A stretch of DNA of 64,000 nucleotides. Source: Bacillota bacterium. Its GTDB lineage: Bacteria; Bacillota; Clostridia; Acetivibrionales; DTU013. Shown here in pieces: positions 9,687 through 20,195 of this stretch (position 1 is its first letter; every line of letters begins with the position of its first letter). The notes below the pieces were generated by a model. The model did no database searches and was not told the DNA's origin. It worked only from the letters and a program-made list of their open reading frames with translations. The stretch is from positions 112,201 through 176,200 of the forward strand of contig JAEXNT010000043.1 of the NCBI GenBank assembly GCA_023439545.1, in the 5' to 3' direction. A program made the translations under genes and the position numbers.

Positions 9687-10148
9687 TCAGAACCGGACGA
9701 TCCGCCTGACCATTGCAGCATCCTTTCTGTCAAAGCCCATGACTGCGCCCTCGTCCGTTTTTATTTCAAACATATCTCCTGTGAGTCCCAACAATTCGCC
9801 TTCAAATATTTTTTTGCCGTTCAGCGGCTGGTAAAGCTTTACTTCAACCATTTCCCCCTTGAACCGTTCAAAATCGCGGTCCTTTTTCAAAGGCCTCTCT
9901 CCTGGCGACGAAACCTCCAGAATATAGCTCTGTTTGATCGGGTCTGTCTCGTCAAGCTTGTCGCTCAACTGCTCGCTTACCGCCTGGCAATCGTCTATCG
10001 CGATCCCTCCGGGTTTGTCTATGAAGACCCTGAGATACCAGTTGGCGCCTTCCTTTACGTATTCGACGTCTACCAGTTCAAATGCCAGCGCATCCACGAT
10101 CGGCTGCACCATTTCGGCTGCTATTTCCTCAACCTTTTTCTTTGCCAT
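9687..10148 (-). CDS. rimP: Ribosome maturation factor RimP
   Basis: RimP assists early 30S assembly. The 153-residue protein shows the family core FELVDVEYVKEGANWYLRVFIDKPGGI and DPIKQSYILEVSSPGERPLKKDRDF-type motifs in the middle. It is the first gene of the rimP-nusA-ylxR-ylxQ-infB-rbfA unit and has its own promoter and a hairpin in the leader. Confidence 0.95.
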   Translation of the reverse strand: MAKKKVEEIAAEMVQPIVDALAFELVDVEYVKEGANWYLRVFIDKPGGIAIDDCQAVSEQLSDKLDETDPIKQSYILEVSSPGERPLKKDRDFERFKGEMVEVKLYQPLNGKKIFEGELLGLTGDMFEIKTDEGAVMGFDRKDAAMVRRIVRF

Positions 10149-10219
10149 ACCTAGAATTCATTCCTTTCATACAGTCCACGAGTTTTGCGGGCGAGACCGG
10201 CAACGCTCTCATGTAAAGA

Positions 10220-10246
10220 CAAAGAGTGGGGTCGACCCACTCTTTG
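10220..10246 (-). promoter_or_regulatory. Perfect hairpin in the rimP leader
   Basis: A 10-bp perfect stem (CAAAGAGTGG with CCACTCTTTG) closes a 7-base loop 72 bases upstream of rimP. It is downstream of the predicted promoter at 10279-10307, so it should be part of the rimP mRNA leader. It lacks a run of U residues, which argues against a simple polC terminator. It may be a regulatory or stabilising 5' element. Confidence 0.55.
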
Positions 10247-10278
10247 ACAGTTAAACCATATGCTTAAGTCCAAAAAGT

Positions 10279-10307
10279 ATTATAACATTATTATCTACAT
10301 TTATCAA
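10279..10307 (-). promoter_or_regulatory. SigA-type promoter for the rimP-nusA-infB operon
   Basis: On the minus strand TTGATA is followed by a 17-base spacer and a perfect TATAAT. It lies in the AT-rich gap between polC and rimP, about 131 bases before the rimP start. Confidence 0.75.
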
Positions 10308-10400
10308 TCATTTATTTACGAAAATATAATTATAAGCCAACAGTACCAACCCGCCTGAAAATAACGTCCGCCCGCTCACAGGAAGCACGCCTCCGTTTAT

Positions 10401-13400
10401 CTACAGCATGCTGAACAGACTCATCTGGCTGCTTTCAGGAATACCCTCGAGGCAACCGTTCTGCTGGAGTATTTCGATAACGGTTTTGCTCGCTCTGGAA
10501 CGCATCCTGAGTTCCTCTACCGAAATGAATTCTCCGTCCGCGCGGGCCTCGACGATGGCGTTGGCGGCAGCAGAGCCCAAGCCCTGCAGCGAATTGAGAG
10601 GCGGGCGGATCGCATTGTCTTCTATCAGGAACTTTGTCGCATCGGACTTGTAAAGATCGATCGGGAGAAATTTGAAGCCCCTGGAATACATTTCATTCGC
10701 GATTTCCAAAATAGTAAGGACATTCTTGTCCTTGGCCGATATCGTATTTCCCATCTTTTCAAGTTCCGCTATCTTGCTCCGCACCTTTTCCTTTCCGTGG
10801 GTCATGAGCTCGGCGTCGAATTCGTCTGCCCTTACAGTAAAGTAGGTCACATAGAAGGCCAGCGGCTGATAGACCTTGAACCAGCCGATCCTTATGGCAG
10901 TCAGCACGTATGCTGCCGCATGGGCTTTCGGGAACATGTATTTGATCTTTTTGCACGATTCTATATACCATTCCGGAACATCGTGCGCCTTCATCTCTTC
11001 CTCGTATTCGGGCTTGAGACCCTTGCCCTTCCTGACGTCCTCCATTATTTTGAACGAGCTCTTGGGAGGAAGGTTTCTGTACATGAGGTACGTCATGATG
11101 CCGTCCCTGGTACCTATAACGTCGGAAATCGTACAGACGCCCTGCTTGACAAGATCCTGAGCATTGTTGAGCCAAACGTTGGTACCATGCGAAAGTCCGC
11201 TTATCTGCAGGAGGTCCGAGAAAGTCTTCGGTTTGGTGTCGAGAAGCATCTGCCTGACGAATTTCGTACCGAACTCGGGAAGCGCAAACGTCCCGACTTC
11301 GCTGTTTATATCCTCCGGCTTGATCCCGAGCGGCTCAGTCGACAGGAAGAGCTCCATTACCTTGTCGTCATGGACTGGCACGTCATATATGCTGATGCCC
11401 GTAATATCCGTTAGCATCCTTATCATCGTCGGGTCGTCGTGGCCGAGTATGTCGAGCTTCAATATCGTGTCATGCAGCGAATGGAAGTCGAAGTGCGTGG
11501 TGATTATGTCCGATTCCGTATCGTCCGCAGGCCTTTGTATCGGCGTAAAGTCATGAACATCATATTCCTTCGGTATTACTATGATACCTCCCGGGTGCTG
11601 TCCGGTCGTCCTCTTGATACCCGTGCAGCCCCTGACCAGACGGTTTATCTCTGCATTGGTCACTGCCATACTCTTTTCGTCCACATATTTTTTGACGAAG
11701 CCGTAGGCAGTCTTATCCGCAACGGATGCTATCGTACCGGCGCGGAAGACGTTCCCCTTTCCGAACAGCACTTCGGTGTACTTGTGAGCCTGGGACTGGT
11801 ATTCTCCCGAGAAGTTGAGGTCGATGTCGGGCGCTTTGTCGCCGTCAAAGCCCAGGAACGTTTCGAACGGTATATCGTGCCCGTCACCCTTTAGCAGCTC
11901 ACCGCAGTTCGGGCAGTTTTTCGGAGGCAGGTCGAAGCCTGATCCTATGGAGCCGTCGGTTATGAATTCGGAATACTTGCATTTTTTGCAGAGATAGTGC
12001 GGCGGCAGAGGATTTACTTCCGTGATGCCGGTCATGGTCGCGGTAAAAGAAGAACCTACCGAACCCCTGGAACCTACTATATATCCGTCCGAATTGGACT
12101 TTGCAACAAGTTTCTCCGCGATATCGTACATGACGGCGAAGCCGTGCTTGATAATTGAAGTCAGCTCCTTATCGAGCCTGTTGGCGACTAATTCCGGCAG
12201 AGGGTCTCCGTAAAGCTCATGCGCCTTTTCATATGCAAGTGTCTGTATTTCCTCTTCCGCGCCTTCGATGTTCGGAGGATATGTCCCCAGAGGTATCGGT
12301 ATGACCTCCTCGACCATGTCGGCGATCTTGTTGGTATTCTCGACGACGACCTCGTAAGCCTTTTGATCACCCAGATAGGTGAATTCGGCTAGCATCTCCT
12401 CAGTCGTCCTGAAGTAGAGCGGAGCCTGCCTGTCTGCATCAGTGTAGCCCTGGCCGAACATCAGTATCCTTCTGAAAACCTCGTCCCTCGGATCCATGAA
12501 ATGCACGTCGCAGGTCGCAACAACAGGCTTGCCCAGCTTTTCGCCGAGCTGTACCACCCTGTTGTTCAGATTTTTGAGGCCTTCCTCCCCGTCGACCTTC
12601 CCCGTCAATACGAGGAACTCATTGTTGCCGAGAGGCTGTATCTCGAGATAATCATAGAACCTAGCTATCTTCTCTGTTTCTTCCGGACTTTTTCCGTTAA
12701 CCATTGCCCTGAACAGCTCTCCCGCTTCGCAGGCACTACCCACGATGAGGCCTTCCCTGTATTTCAGGAGCAGGCTCTTCGGCACTCTCGGCTTTTTGTA
12801 GAAATAGTTGAGGTGCGACTCGGACACAATTTTGTAGAGGTTTTTAAGCCCCGTCGTGTTTTTTACGAGCAGTATGGTATGGTAGGAGTCCGCATTCTTA
12901 TAATCGAACCGCCCGGAAAAAGCTCCGTCTATATCATCGATGGTACTTACATCCTTCTCCTTCAGCAATTCCAGGCATTTTACGAATATTTCGGCGGTGG
13001 CGGCGGCGTCGTCGACCGCTCTGTGGTGATTTTCGAGCTTCACTCCCAGATGCTTCGCAACGGCGTCGAGTTTGTGCTTGGCAAGCTTCGGGAACAGATT
13101 CCTGCTGAGCTGCAGCGTATCTATTATGATATTGTTGAAGCTCTTCCCGCCAGCCCGTGCGATATGCTTCATGAAGCCCGTGTCGAAGGAGGCGTTATGC
13201 GCAACCACGGGCAGATCGCCGACAAACTCCATAAAGCTGTCGAACGCCTGCTCCTGCGACGGCGCGCCTGCCACCATGCCGTCGTTTATGCCTGTCAGCT
13301 TCGTTATGAATTCGGGGATGGGTATGCCCGGATCCACGAAGGTACTGAAGCTGTCCTGTATCTTCCCCTCGAATATCCTGACCGCGCCTATTTCCGTAAT

Positions 13401-14726
13401 CCTGTCCCTTTCGGCATACAGTCCGGTGGTTTCGATATCGAATACGACAAAGCCTCCGTTCAGGGGATAACCCCTGCCCTGGTCCGAACCCCTGTAAACC
13501 ACGGGAGGTTCGTTATCGAGAAGATAACATTCCACGCCGTATATTATCTTGATCTTGTTCTTTTTGCCCGCGCTGTATGCTTCCGGGTATGCCTGCACGA
13601 CGCCGTGGTCGGTGATGGCGACGGCCTTGTGCCCCCATTTTGCAGCCCTCTCCACGAGCTTTTCCGCGGTAGTTATGGCGTCCATGGCGCTCATCTGCGT
13701 GTGCAGGTGCAGTTCGACCCTTTTGACTTCAGCGTTGTCCATTTTGACCTGCTTCTCTATTTCAAGAATATCCGTCGCCATTATGGACATTTCTTTTGAA
13801 AACTTGTCGAACTGCGCTTCTCCGCGCACCTTGAAATGGAGGCCGTTTTTTATCTGCTCTGCACGCAGGTCATAATCGTCCTTCGGGACAAAAAGCTTTA
13901 TCGTTATTGAATTTGAATAATCCGTAATGTCGAAGGTGCAGATGTAGCGATTTCCGCGTATCTCCCTGAACTCGACGTTCGAAATGTCTCCTTCGATAGC
14001 CACTTTACCCGAGTCCTGCGTAACTTCGTTCATGCTCATCAGGCTGTCGCCGAAGTTTTTGCCCAGAATAACCTCAAGGACTCTGGAATCGCTCTCGTCC
14101 GTCTGTTTCTTCCGGCTTCTTTTCTTATCTCCGGAGGCCAGGGCCTTCTCTTCTTCGAGTTGGCGATTATGAGCCCGGTTTTCTTCATTTTCCTTGAATT
14201 CTTCATATTTCTCCCGGAAATCCTGATCCAGTTCCCGGTCATAAAAAGCAACCCTGATCTTACTGCAGAACGCTTTTTCAACGCTATCCGCAATAATCCT
14301 GTCGCAGCCCTGCGATTTGAGTATTTCACTGCCGCCGCTGGACAGCCTGACATGCAACAGATCCTCCTCGAGCTCGCAGCTGCAGCCGTTCAATATGCCG
14401 CGGCTCAGTGCGACAGCGCCGTTGACGGTTGAAACTATGCTTTCCCAGTATTCATTTATGGCTTCTCCCAGGGAAATATCCATATCAAACCTCAGCCTGA
14501 TCTCGACAGCCATCGAAAAAGCCGCTGACAGCGCCGACTCGACCTGTTCTATTACCGAAGCAGGTATAAGTTTTTCTGCAGTGGCTTTAACAACGAATCT
14601 GCCCGTCTTTTTAACTACGCCAAGGCGTTCTATCATGACATCTCTGAAAAAGTCCATCACCTGGTCATCGAGTTCCAGCGTTGGAAAGGTCTCGACAAAG
14701 CTTTTGTTCATTGCAGGTTCTGACAT
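10401..14726 (-). CDS. polC: DNA polymerase III PolC-type alpha subunit
   Basis: PolC is the main replicative polymerase of low-GC Gram-positives and has a built-in proofreading exonuclease. Visible parts are an OB-type domain (about 230-330), a PHP domain beginning VELHLHTQMSAMDAI near residue 337 and split by the exonuclease, the DEDD exonuclease from FVVFDIETTGLYAERD near residue 427, and the polymerase core with catalytic aspartates in APDIDLNFSGEY near residue 967. At 1441 residues it is full length. The uncommon pairing with DnaE (50.7 kb) is normal for Clostridia and Bacilli. Confidence 0.98.
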   Translation of the reverse strand: MSEPAMNKSFVETFPTLELDDQVMDFFRDVMIERLGVVKKTGRFVVKATAEKLIPASVIEQVESALSAAFSMAVEIRLRFDMDISLGEAINEYWESIVSTVNGAVALSRGILNGCSCELEEDLLHVRLSSGGSEILKSQGCDRIIADSVEKAFCSKIRVAFYDRELDQDFREKYEEFKENEENRAHNRQLEEEKALASGDKKRSRKKQTDESDSRVLEVILGKNFGDSLMSMNEVTQDSGKVAIEGDISNVEFREIRGNRYICTFDITDYSNSITIKLFVPKDDYDLRAEQIKNGLHFKVRGEAQFDKFSKEMSIMATDILEIEKQVKMDNAEVKRVELHLHTQMSAMDAITTAEKLVERAAKWGHKAVAITDHGVVQAYPEAYSAGKKNKIKIIYGVECYLLDNEPPVVYRGSDQGRGYPLNGGFVVFDIETTGLYAERDRITEIGAVRIFEGKIQDSFSTFVDPGIPIPEFITKLTGINDGMVAGAPSQEQAFDSFMEFVGDLPVVAHNASFDTGFMKHIARAGGKSFNNIIIDTLQLSRNLFPKLAKHKLDAVAKHLGVKLENHHRAVDDAAATAEIFVKCLELLKEKDVSTIDDIDGAFSGRFDYKNADSYHTILLVKNTTGLKNLYKIVSESHLNYFYKKPRVPKSLLLKYREGLIVGSACEAGELFRAMVNGKSPEETEKIARFYDYLEIQPLGNNEFLVLTGKVDGEEGLKNLNNRVVQLGEKLGKPVVATCDVHFMDPRDEVFRRILMFGQGYTDADRQAPLYFRTTEEMLAEFTYLGDQKAYEVVVENTNKIADMVEEVIPIPLGTYPPNIEGAEEEIQTLAYEKAHELYGDPLPELVANRLDKELTSIIKHGFAVMYDIAEKLVAKSNSDGYIVGSRGSVGSSFTATMTGITEVNPLPPHYLCKKCKYSEFITDGSIGSGFDLPPKNCPNCGELLKGDGHDIPFETFLGFDGDKAPDIDLNFSGEYQSQAHKYTEVLFGKGNVFRAGTIASVADKTAYGFVKKYVDEKSMAVTNAEINRLVRGCTGIKRTTGQHPGGIIVIPKEYDVHDFTPIQRPADDTESDIITTHFDFHSLHDTILKLDILGHDDPTMIRMLTDITGISIYDVPVHDDKVMELFLSTEPLGIKPEDINSEVGTFALPEFGTKFVRQMLLDTKPKTFSDLLQISGLSHGTNVWLNNAQDLVKQGVCTISDVIGTRDGIMTYLMYRNLPPKSSFKIMEDVRKGKGLKPEYEEEMKAHDVPEWYIESCKKIKYMFPKAHAAAYVLTAIRIGWFKVYQPLAFYVTYFTVRADEFDAELMTHGKEKVRSKIAELEKMGNTISAKDKNVLTILEIANEMYSRGFKFLPIDLYKSDATKFLIEDNAIRPPLNSLQGLGSAAANAIVEARADGEFISVEELRMRSRASKTVIEILQQNGCLEGIPESSQMSLFSML

Positions 14727-14761
14727 TCGTACATTCCCCTTTGATATTTCTGCGGTTTTTC

Positions 14762-15835
14762 CTATAGTTTTTCTATCTCTGCCATCAATTCTTCAACGAT
14801 CCTGTCCTGGGGCACTTTTTTAACGATTTCGCCCTTTCTGAAAATAAGCGCAACACCATCGCCGCCCGCTATGCCTATATCGGCTTCACGAGCCTCGCCC
14901 GGCCCGTTGACAGCGCAGCCCATGACTGCGACGCGTATGTGCTTTTTACATCCTGCCAGCCTTTGCTCCACTTCATTTGCGACTTTTATAAGGTCTATGC
15001 GCGTCCTTCCGCAGGTCGGGCAGGATACGAACTCCACCCCTGTCCTTCGTAAACCCATAGCCTTTAGCAGTTCAAGTCCTACCTTGACCTCCTCGGCAGG
15101 ATCGCCCGTCAGCGAGACACGGAGCGTGTCGCCGATGCCTTCAGATAGCAGACAGCCCAGGCCTGCGGCCGATTTGACCGTCCCACCGAACAACGTGCCG
15201 GCCTCGGTCACTCCAATATGGAGAGGATAATCGCATTTTTGCGAAATCAGCCTGTAAGCCTCGATCGTCATGGGTACCGTGGACGCTTTGATAGAGATCG
15301 CAATATCGAAGAAATCGCATTCTTCAAGTATACGCGCATGGTCGAGAGCGCTTTCCACCATACCCTCAGCCGTGACGCCGCCGTATTTTTCTAGTATGTG
15401 CTTCTCGACCGAACCGGAATTGACTCCGATACGTATGGGAATGCCCCTTGGCTTGGCTTCGCCGACGACCTTCATGACCCTGTCTCTCCCGCCTATGTTG
15501 CCGGGATTGATGCGAATCTTGTCGGCTCCGTTATTTATGCATTCAAGAGCGAGCCTGTAATCGAAATGTATATCTGCCACAAGAGGGATGCTTATCGCCT
15601 TTTTGATGGTCTTGAAAGCCGCGGCGGCCTCCATGTCCGGCACCGCTACACGGATGATCTCACAGCCCGCGTCTTCAAGTCTTTTTATCTGATCTATCGT
15701 AGCGGCCGCGTCCCTGGTATCCGTATTTGCCATAGACTGCACTGTGACCGGAGCGTCTCCGCCTATTTTTACGCCGCCGGCCATGATCGGTCTGGTGTTC
15801 TTTCTTTTGAACTTATATTCCATATCCTGACTCAA
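14762..15835 (-). CDS. ispG: (E)-4-hydroxy-3-methylbut-2-enyl-diphosphate synthase IspG
   Basis: IspG is a [4Fe-4S] enzyme that converts MEcPP to HMBPP in the methylerythritol phosphate pathway. The start reads [21 protein letters not shown] in family style. The cluster cysteines are visible in CPTCGRT near residue 268 and [10 protein letters not shown] near residue 305. Length is 357 residues. It works with dxr two genes upstream in the same cluster. Confidence 0.97.
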   Translation of the reverse strand: MSQDMEYKFKRKNTRPIMAGGVKIGGDAPVTVQSMANTDTRDAAATIDQIKRLEDAGCEIIRVAVPDMEAAAAFKTIKKAISIPLVADIHFDYRLALECINNGADKIRINPGNIGGRDRVMKVVGEAKPRGIPIRIGVNSGSVEKHILEKYGGVTAEGMVESALDHARILEECDFFDIAISIKASTVPMTIEAYRLISQKCDYPLHIGVTEAGTLFGGTVKSAAGLGCLLSEGIGDTLRVSLTGDPAEEVKVGLELLKAMGLRRTGVEFVSCPTCGRTRIDLIKVANEVEQRLAGCKKHIRVAVMGCAVNGPGEAREADIGIAGGDGVALIFRKGEIVKKVPQDRIVEELMAEIEKL

Positions 15836-15874
15836 AATATCTGACCTCTCTTTTACATAACCGGATCACTTAGT

Positions 15875-15880
15875 ATTATA
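15875..15880 (-). promoter_or_regulatory. Probable -10 element upstream of ispG
   Basis: A perfect TATAAT preceded by TG-rich sequence (TGTGT) lies on the minus strand 40 bases before ispG. No good -35 hexamer is present at 16-18 bases, so it would be an extended or weak promoter. The rest of the 150-base gap to rseP shows only short AT-rich repeats. Confidence 0.4.
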
Positions 15881-15985
15881 ACACATCGGTTAATCAGGAA
15901 ATTTTCCTGTTGCAGAAAAATTCTGTTTTCAGGGATGCGTGGGCATTTTTCCGCCTCGTAATAATTCTTTGCGACCCCAATATTA

Positions 15986-17278
15986 CTACCCTGTCACTAA
16001 CCTGACAATATCATTATAGGCAGCATAAATACCAAGTAAAATTATGAGCACGAAGCCGACCATTGAAATATAAGCTTCCTTCTCCTGACTCAGCGGCTTT
16101 CCTCTCACTGCTTCGAGTCCTATGAGCGCTATCCTTCCGCCATCGAGCATCGGGAACGGTATAAGGTTCGTAGCGCCTATTGCAATGCTCATGAATGCAG
16201 TGGTATTCAGCAGATAAAGCAGCATGTCGGCAAGATTGGGAGCCTGCTGCATCGCCGAGGTCATGGTGCTGACCATGCCGATCGGTCCCATGAGTTCGCT
16301 GAGCCTGGCTTTACCGGTAAACAGCCATGCAAGGCTGTAACCCACGCTTCTTATTATGGAATATGTGAATACGGCCGACTGTCCCAGCGATTCTATGAAA
16401 CCTCCGTTTTTCTGTGAAAAAGCGAGGCCCGCGTCATACCATTCATCCGTTTTGACTTCCTGGGGAGTGATCGTTGCGGTTACTTCGGACTTATTCCTCA
16501 ACGCTTTGACTTCGATCGGTTTAAACCCGTTCTTCTCGACTATGCTCACCAGCTCGGCCGAGGTCGAAACCTTCTGCTTATTCAGCTCGACTATTCTGTC
16601 GCCTACCTGGAGTCCGACTTTTTGAGCCGGCATACCGGGCGTAAGAGCTTTTATGACGTTCGAATCGGGCGTGCCCTCATTACCGAGACTGACCCCTAGC
16701 TTTGGAGCCGAGGCAGCCGCATGATGGATTGGTTTCAGAACCGTGTCGTATGCTTTTCCGTTCCTCTCATAGGTGACTTTGGCCGGAATCCCTTTTGAGA
16801 CATAAAGAAATTGTACTACATCTATCGGAAGATAGGTTGACTTCCCGTCGTATGAAACGATTTTATCGCCTTTTTGAAGACCTGCTTCAGTTGCAGGCGA
16901 GTTTTTTACTACGAGGCCTATTTCGGTCGAGTCATAGCCTTGTATGCTGTAGACTGCCGTAAGCAGCACCAAGGCCAGCAGGATGTTCGCGAGCGGTCCG
17001 CCGAGAGCCGTCAGTGCACGCACATGCTTGGGCTTGTTGCTGAACGATGTCTCGCTGTCCGAGGCCTCCTCCTCGCCCTCCATCTTAACATATGCCATTA
17101 TGGGTATTAGGCGCAGGGAATACATCGTTTCTCCGCGCTGAAAACTGAATATCTTGGGGCCGAAAAACAACGAAAACTCGAGCACCTTGATGCCTGTTTT
17201 CTTAGCTATGAGGAAGTGTCCCAGTTCATGCACTATGACGATTATGTTAAAAGCCAGTATTGACAAAATTAAATTCAT
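15986..17278 (-). CDS. rseP: RseP/RasP-family intramembrane zinc metalloprotease
   Basis: This site-2 protease cuts membrane-embedded substrates such as anti-sigma factors and signal-peptide remnants. The zinc motif HELGH lies in the first membrane segment (residues 18-22), a PDZ domain follows (about 110-260), and the second metal motif NLIPFPMLDGG is in a C-terminal membrane segment. I place the start at 17278: it gives an ATGA overlap with the dxr stop, and the hydrophobic first segment then begins at once. A longer reading frame to 17308 would run inside dxr. Confidence 0.95.
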   Translation of the reverse strand: MNLILSILAFNIIVIVHELGHFLIAKKTGIKVLEFSLFFGPKIFSFQRGETMYSLRLIPIMAYVKMEGEEEASDSETSFSNKPKHVRALTALGGPLANILLALVLLTAVYSIQGYDSTEIGLVVKNSPATEAGLQKGDKIVSYDGKSTYLPIDVVQFLYVSKGIPAKVTYERNGKAYDTVLKPIHHAAASAPKLGVSLGNEGTPDSNVIKALTPGMPAQKVGLQVGDRIVELNKQKVSTSAELVSIVEKNGFKPIEVKALRNKSEVTATITPQEVKTDEWYDAGLAFSQKNGGFIESLGQSAVFTYSIIRSVGYSLAWLFTGKARLSELMGPIGMVSTMTSAMQQAPNLADMLLYLLNTTAFMSIAIGATNLIPFPMLDGGRIALIGLEAVRGKPLSQEKEAYISMVGFVLIILLGIYAAYNDIVRLVTG

Positions 17279-18429
17279 ATATTTTCTCCAACCATCCTTC
17301 TCGCCCACCTGTCTACTTCTATTATATCATCGAGATGCGGCATTGTATTCACGATATGGGAATTCATGACCTTCCCGATCAATCGCGGTATGTCGCAGAA
17401 ACCTATCCTGCCGTGCAGGAACAGTTCTACTGCGGCTTCGTTGGCGCCGTTCATCACCGCAGGCATTGTGCCGCCCGCCTTCAACGCTTCGAGCGCAAGC
17501 CCGAGACATTCAAAACTCTCCATATCAGGTTCCTCGAAGGTAAGGCTGCCGCAATTCAAAAGATCCAGTCTGGCAAAATTGTTCGAAGCCCTCTCCGGCC
17601 ACGTCAGGGCCAGTTGTATCGGTATCCTCATATCCGGTGATCCCAGTTGCGCAATTACGGAGCCGTCCGTGTATTCAACCATTGAATGTATGATGCTCTG
17701 AGGATGCACTACCACCTTTATCCTGTCCGGAGCGAACCCGAACAGCCAGCGCGCTTCGATGACCTCGAGGCCTTTGTTCATAAGCGTTGCCGAATCTATG
17801 GTAATCTTGCTGCCCATTTTCCAGTTGGGATGCTTTAACGCTTCCGAAACCGTGACTTTCTCAAGCTGGGCTCTCGTCCTTCCCCTGAACGGTCCTCCGG
17901 AGGCCGTCAGTATCAGCCTTGCTACATCCTGCTTACGGTTTGCCGCAAGACACTGGAATATGGCTGAATGCTCGCTGTCCACGGGAAATATCGGGACTCC
18001 GTGCGCAGAAGCTTCGGAAATGACCAACTGACCTGCCGTAACAAGCGTCTCCTTGTTTGCGAGCGCAATAGCCTTGCCGTGATGAATGGCTTCTATGGTA
18101 GGGATCAGTCCCGCCACTCCCACAATAGATGTGACTACGGTGTCGGCGCTCTCGATTGACGCAGCAGCCTTCAGGCCCTGAATACCCGAATGGATCTCCA
18201 TCCGGCCGTCCCTGGCAAAATCGCCCAGTCTTCGTTCAAGCTCCAGCGCCATCGCGTCTTCGCCGATAGAAACGAGCTTCGGTCTGAATTCCCTTGCCTG
18301 TGCTTCGAGCAGGTCTATATTCGAATTGGCTGTCAGGGCTGCCACCCTTATGCCAAGATTCCTTGCTACGTCCAGTGCCTGTTTCCCGATCGAGCCGGTC
18401 GATCCGAGAATCGATATGCATTTCGCCAT
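17275..18429 (-). CDS. dxr: 1-deoxy-D-xylulose 5-phosphate reductoisomerase
   Basis: Dxr catalyses the committed NADPH-dependent step of the MEP isoprenoid pathway. The nucleotide-binding motif ILGSTGSIGKQALDV starts the protein, followed by ALANKETLVTAG near residue 123 and the metal/substrate segments PVDSEHSA and GSKITIDSATLMNKGLE. Length (384) is normal. It overlaps rseP by 4 bases and lies with cdsA and uppS, linking isoprenoid supply to envelope synthesis. Confidence 0.97.
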   Translation of the reverse strand: MAKCISILGSTGSIGKQALDVARNLGIRVAALTANSNIDLLEAQAREFRPKLVSIGEDAMALELERRLGDFARDGRMEIHSGIQGLKAAASIESADTVVTSIVGVAGLIPTIEAIHHGKAIALANKETLVTAGQLVISEASAHGVPIFPVDSEHSAIFQCLAANRKQDVARLILTASGGPFRGRTRAQLEKVTVSEALKHPNWKMGSKITIDSATLMNKGLEVIEARWLFGFAPDRIKVVVHPQSIIHSMVEYTDGSVIAQLGSPDMRIPIQLALTWPERASNNFARLDLLNCGSLTFEEPDMESFECLGLALEALKAGGTMPAVMNGANEAAVELFLHGRIGFCDIPRLIGKVMNSHIVNTMPHLDDIIEVDRWARRMVGENI

Positions 18430-18488
18430 TATTCATGCTCCCTGCCGCCGTTAACCATTGTTAGTACCGGCAGCCTAAATATTTAAAT

Positions 18489-19319
18489 TCAAAAAACCAG
18501 ATTGATATAGAAATATACGACAGGCGCAACGAAGAGTATGCTGTCAAGCCTGTCAAGGACACCACCGTGTCCGGGCATGATGTTTCCATAATCCTTGACT
18601 CCGGCTATCCTTTTGACCGCAGAGGCAGACCAGTCGCCTACCTGAGATATAATGCCGCACAGCAGCCCAAGTATTGCAAATTGTATTACCGGTACAGCCA
18701 GCACATTCTTGAAATAAAGCCCGAAAAGCACCATTGCAAGTATGCAGCCGAGTACGCCTCCAATGCAGCCTTCAAGGGATTTCTTCGGACTGATTTTGGG
18801 CAGTATTTTCGTCTTTCCTATCGCAACTCCAGTGAAATATGCAAAAGTATCGGTCGCCCACGCTCCGATGAAAATCAGCCAAATGTAAAGGTAACCCTTT
18901 TCCATGTTCCTCGTCAGCGTGACGAAGGAGAACAGAAAAACCACGTATACAATACCGAACAGCGTCACTGCTATGTCCGCAATGGAATACCTGCCGTTCG
19001 AGAACATCATCATGCAGAACAATACCACAAGCAGTGAAAAAACAAGCATCGCAGCGATCATAAGCGTATTTGCGGCAGACATGGCGTTCATATTACCGGC
19101 GATCAATCCCGCCGCAACAGGTAATAAAAGTACCAGGCATGACAGGTAACCGAGGAAATAAACCGGTCTTAAACCTGCTTTTCCCAATGCGTTATAAAAT
19201 TCATGAATCCCGACCAGCGCCAATACAAATATGGCGAGGCCGACTGCGGCTCCCCCCAGATACATTATGCCTGCAAGCAGCACAAGTGCGACTGCAGCGC
19301 TTATTATCCTTGTCTTCAT
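18489..19319 (-). CDS. cdsA: Phosphatidate cytidylyltransferase CdsA
   Basis: CdsA makes CDP-diacylglycerol for phospholipid synthesis in the cytoplasmic membrane. The sequence is a chain of hydrophobic segments ending in the family signature SAVKRIAGVKDYGNIMPGHGGVLDR and DRLDSILF (about residues 230-262). A GGAGG ribosome site that overlaps the end of uppS precedes the ATG at 19319. Its product is a substrate for PgsA at 48.9 kb. Confidence 0.95.
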   Translation of the reverse strand: MKTRIISAAVALVLLAGIMYLGGAAVGLAIFVLALVGIHEFYNALGKAGLRPVYFLGYLSCLVLLLPVAAGLIAGNMNAMSAANTLMIAAMLVFSLLVVLFCMMMFSNGRYSIADIAVTLFGIVYVVFLFSFVTLTRNMEKGYLYIWLIFIGAWATDTFAYFTGVAIGKTKILPKISPKKSLEGCIGGVLGCILAMVLFGLYFKNVLAVPVIQFAILGLLCGIISQVGDWSASAVKRIAGVKDYGNIMPGHGGVLDRLDSILFVAPVVYFYINLVF

Positions 19320-19321
19320 TG

Positions 19322-20071
19322 CTATAGACCTCCGAAACGCCTGTTTCTTTTCTGGAACTCTCCGAGCGCCTCAAAAAGATCCTTCTTTGAAAAGTCAGGC
19401 CACAGTATGTTGGAATACCAGAACTCCGCATAGGAGGACTGCCAGAGCAGAAAATTGCTGAGCCTTTGTTCGCCGCTCGGCCGGATCACCAGATCCGGAT
19501 CCGGGATACCGGCGGTATAAAGGTAATCAGAAAACACCTTTTCGTTGATGTCGTCGGGATCCAACCGGCCCTGTTTCACATCCCGCGCTATTCTTGCCGC
19601 AGCATTTGCGATCTCGCTCCGACTGCCGTAATTCAAAGCTATGACAAGCGTCAAGCCGGTATTTTTCGATGTGTTTTTTATTACTCTGGCTATTTCATTC
19701 CTTATTTCCTGCGAAAGCCCCTGTGTATCCCCAATTATCCTTATTTGAATGTTCTGCCCTGAAAGCTCCCTGTCGGCGTTTTTCAGGAATTCCAAAAGCA
19801 GCGACATCAGCGAATCGACTTCTTCCTTGGGCCGGTTCCAATTTTCAGTGGAAAATGCGTATGCCGTCAGATATTTTATCCCTAGTGAATTACATTCCTT
19901 AACAGTCCTTTTGAGAGTATTTGCACCCTCCCTGTGGCCTGCGCTCCTGGGCAGCCCTCTGCGCGCGGCCCAGCGGCCGTTTCCGTCCATAAATACCGCT
20001 ATGTGCGTCGGTATTTGCTTGCTACTATCAAACAAAGGCTGCGTTTTATTTTTGAGACCCGAAAACCACAT
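19322..20071 (-). CDS. uppS: Undecaprenyl diphosphate synthase UppS
   Basis: UppS is the cis-prenyltransferase that makes the C55 lipid carrier for peptidoglycan. Motifs are FMDGNGRWAARRGLPRSAGH near residue 27, AFSTENWNRP near residue 92, and the C-terminal RPSGEQRLSNFLLWQSSYAE. Length (249) is typical. A GGAGG site seven bases before the ATG supports this start. It is closely spaced with cdsA. Confidence 0.97.
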   Translation of the reverse strand: MWFSGLKNKTQPLFDSSKQIPTHIAVFMDGNGRWAARRGLPRSAGHREGANTLKRTVKECNSLGIKYLTAYAFSTENWNRPKEEVDSLMSLLLEFLKNADRELSGQNIQIRIIGDTQGLSQEIRNEIARVIKNTSKNTGLTLVIALNYGSRSEIANAAARIARDVKQGRLDPDDINEKVFSDYLYTAGIPDPDLVIRPSGEQRLSNFLLWQSSYAEFWYSNILWPDFSKKDLFEALGEFQKRNRRFGGL

Positions 20072-20195
20072 GTACTACCTCCGACCTTCAAAAAAAGACA
20101 ATCCCGCGGTTCAAATCCATCGGACCGATTCCTGCGGAAGTGTCCTCTCACTAATCCATTATGTTCCAACCTCGGCACGGTGTCAATACTAAGGA

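Noticed and set aside
12501..13799. 432-residue plus-strand ORF antisense to polC
   Set aside because: Shadow of the PolC reading frame with no family features or ribosome site.
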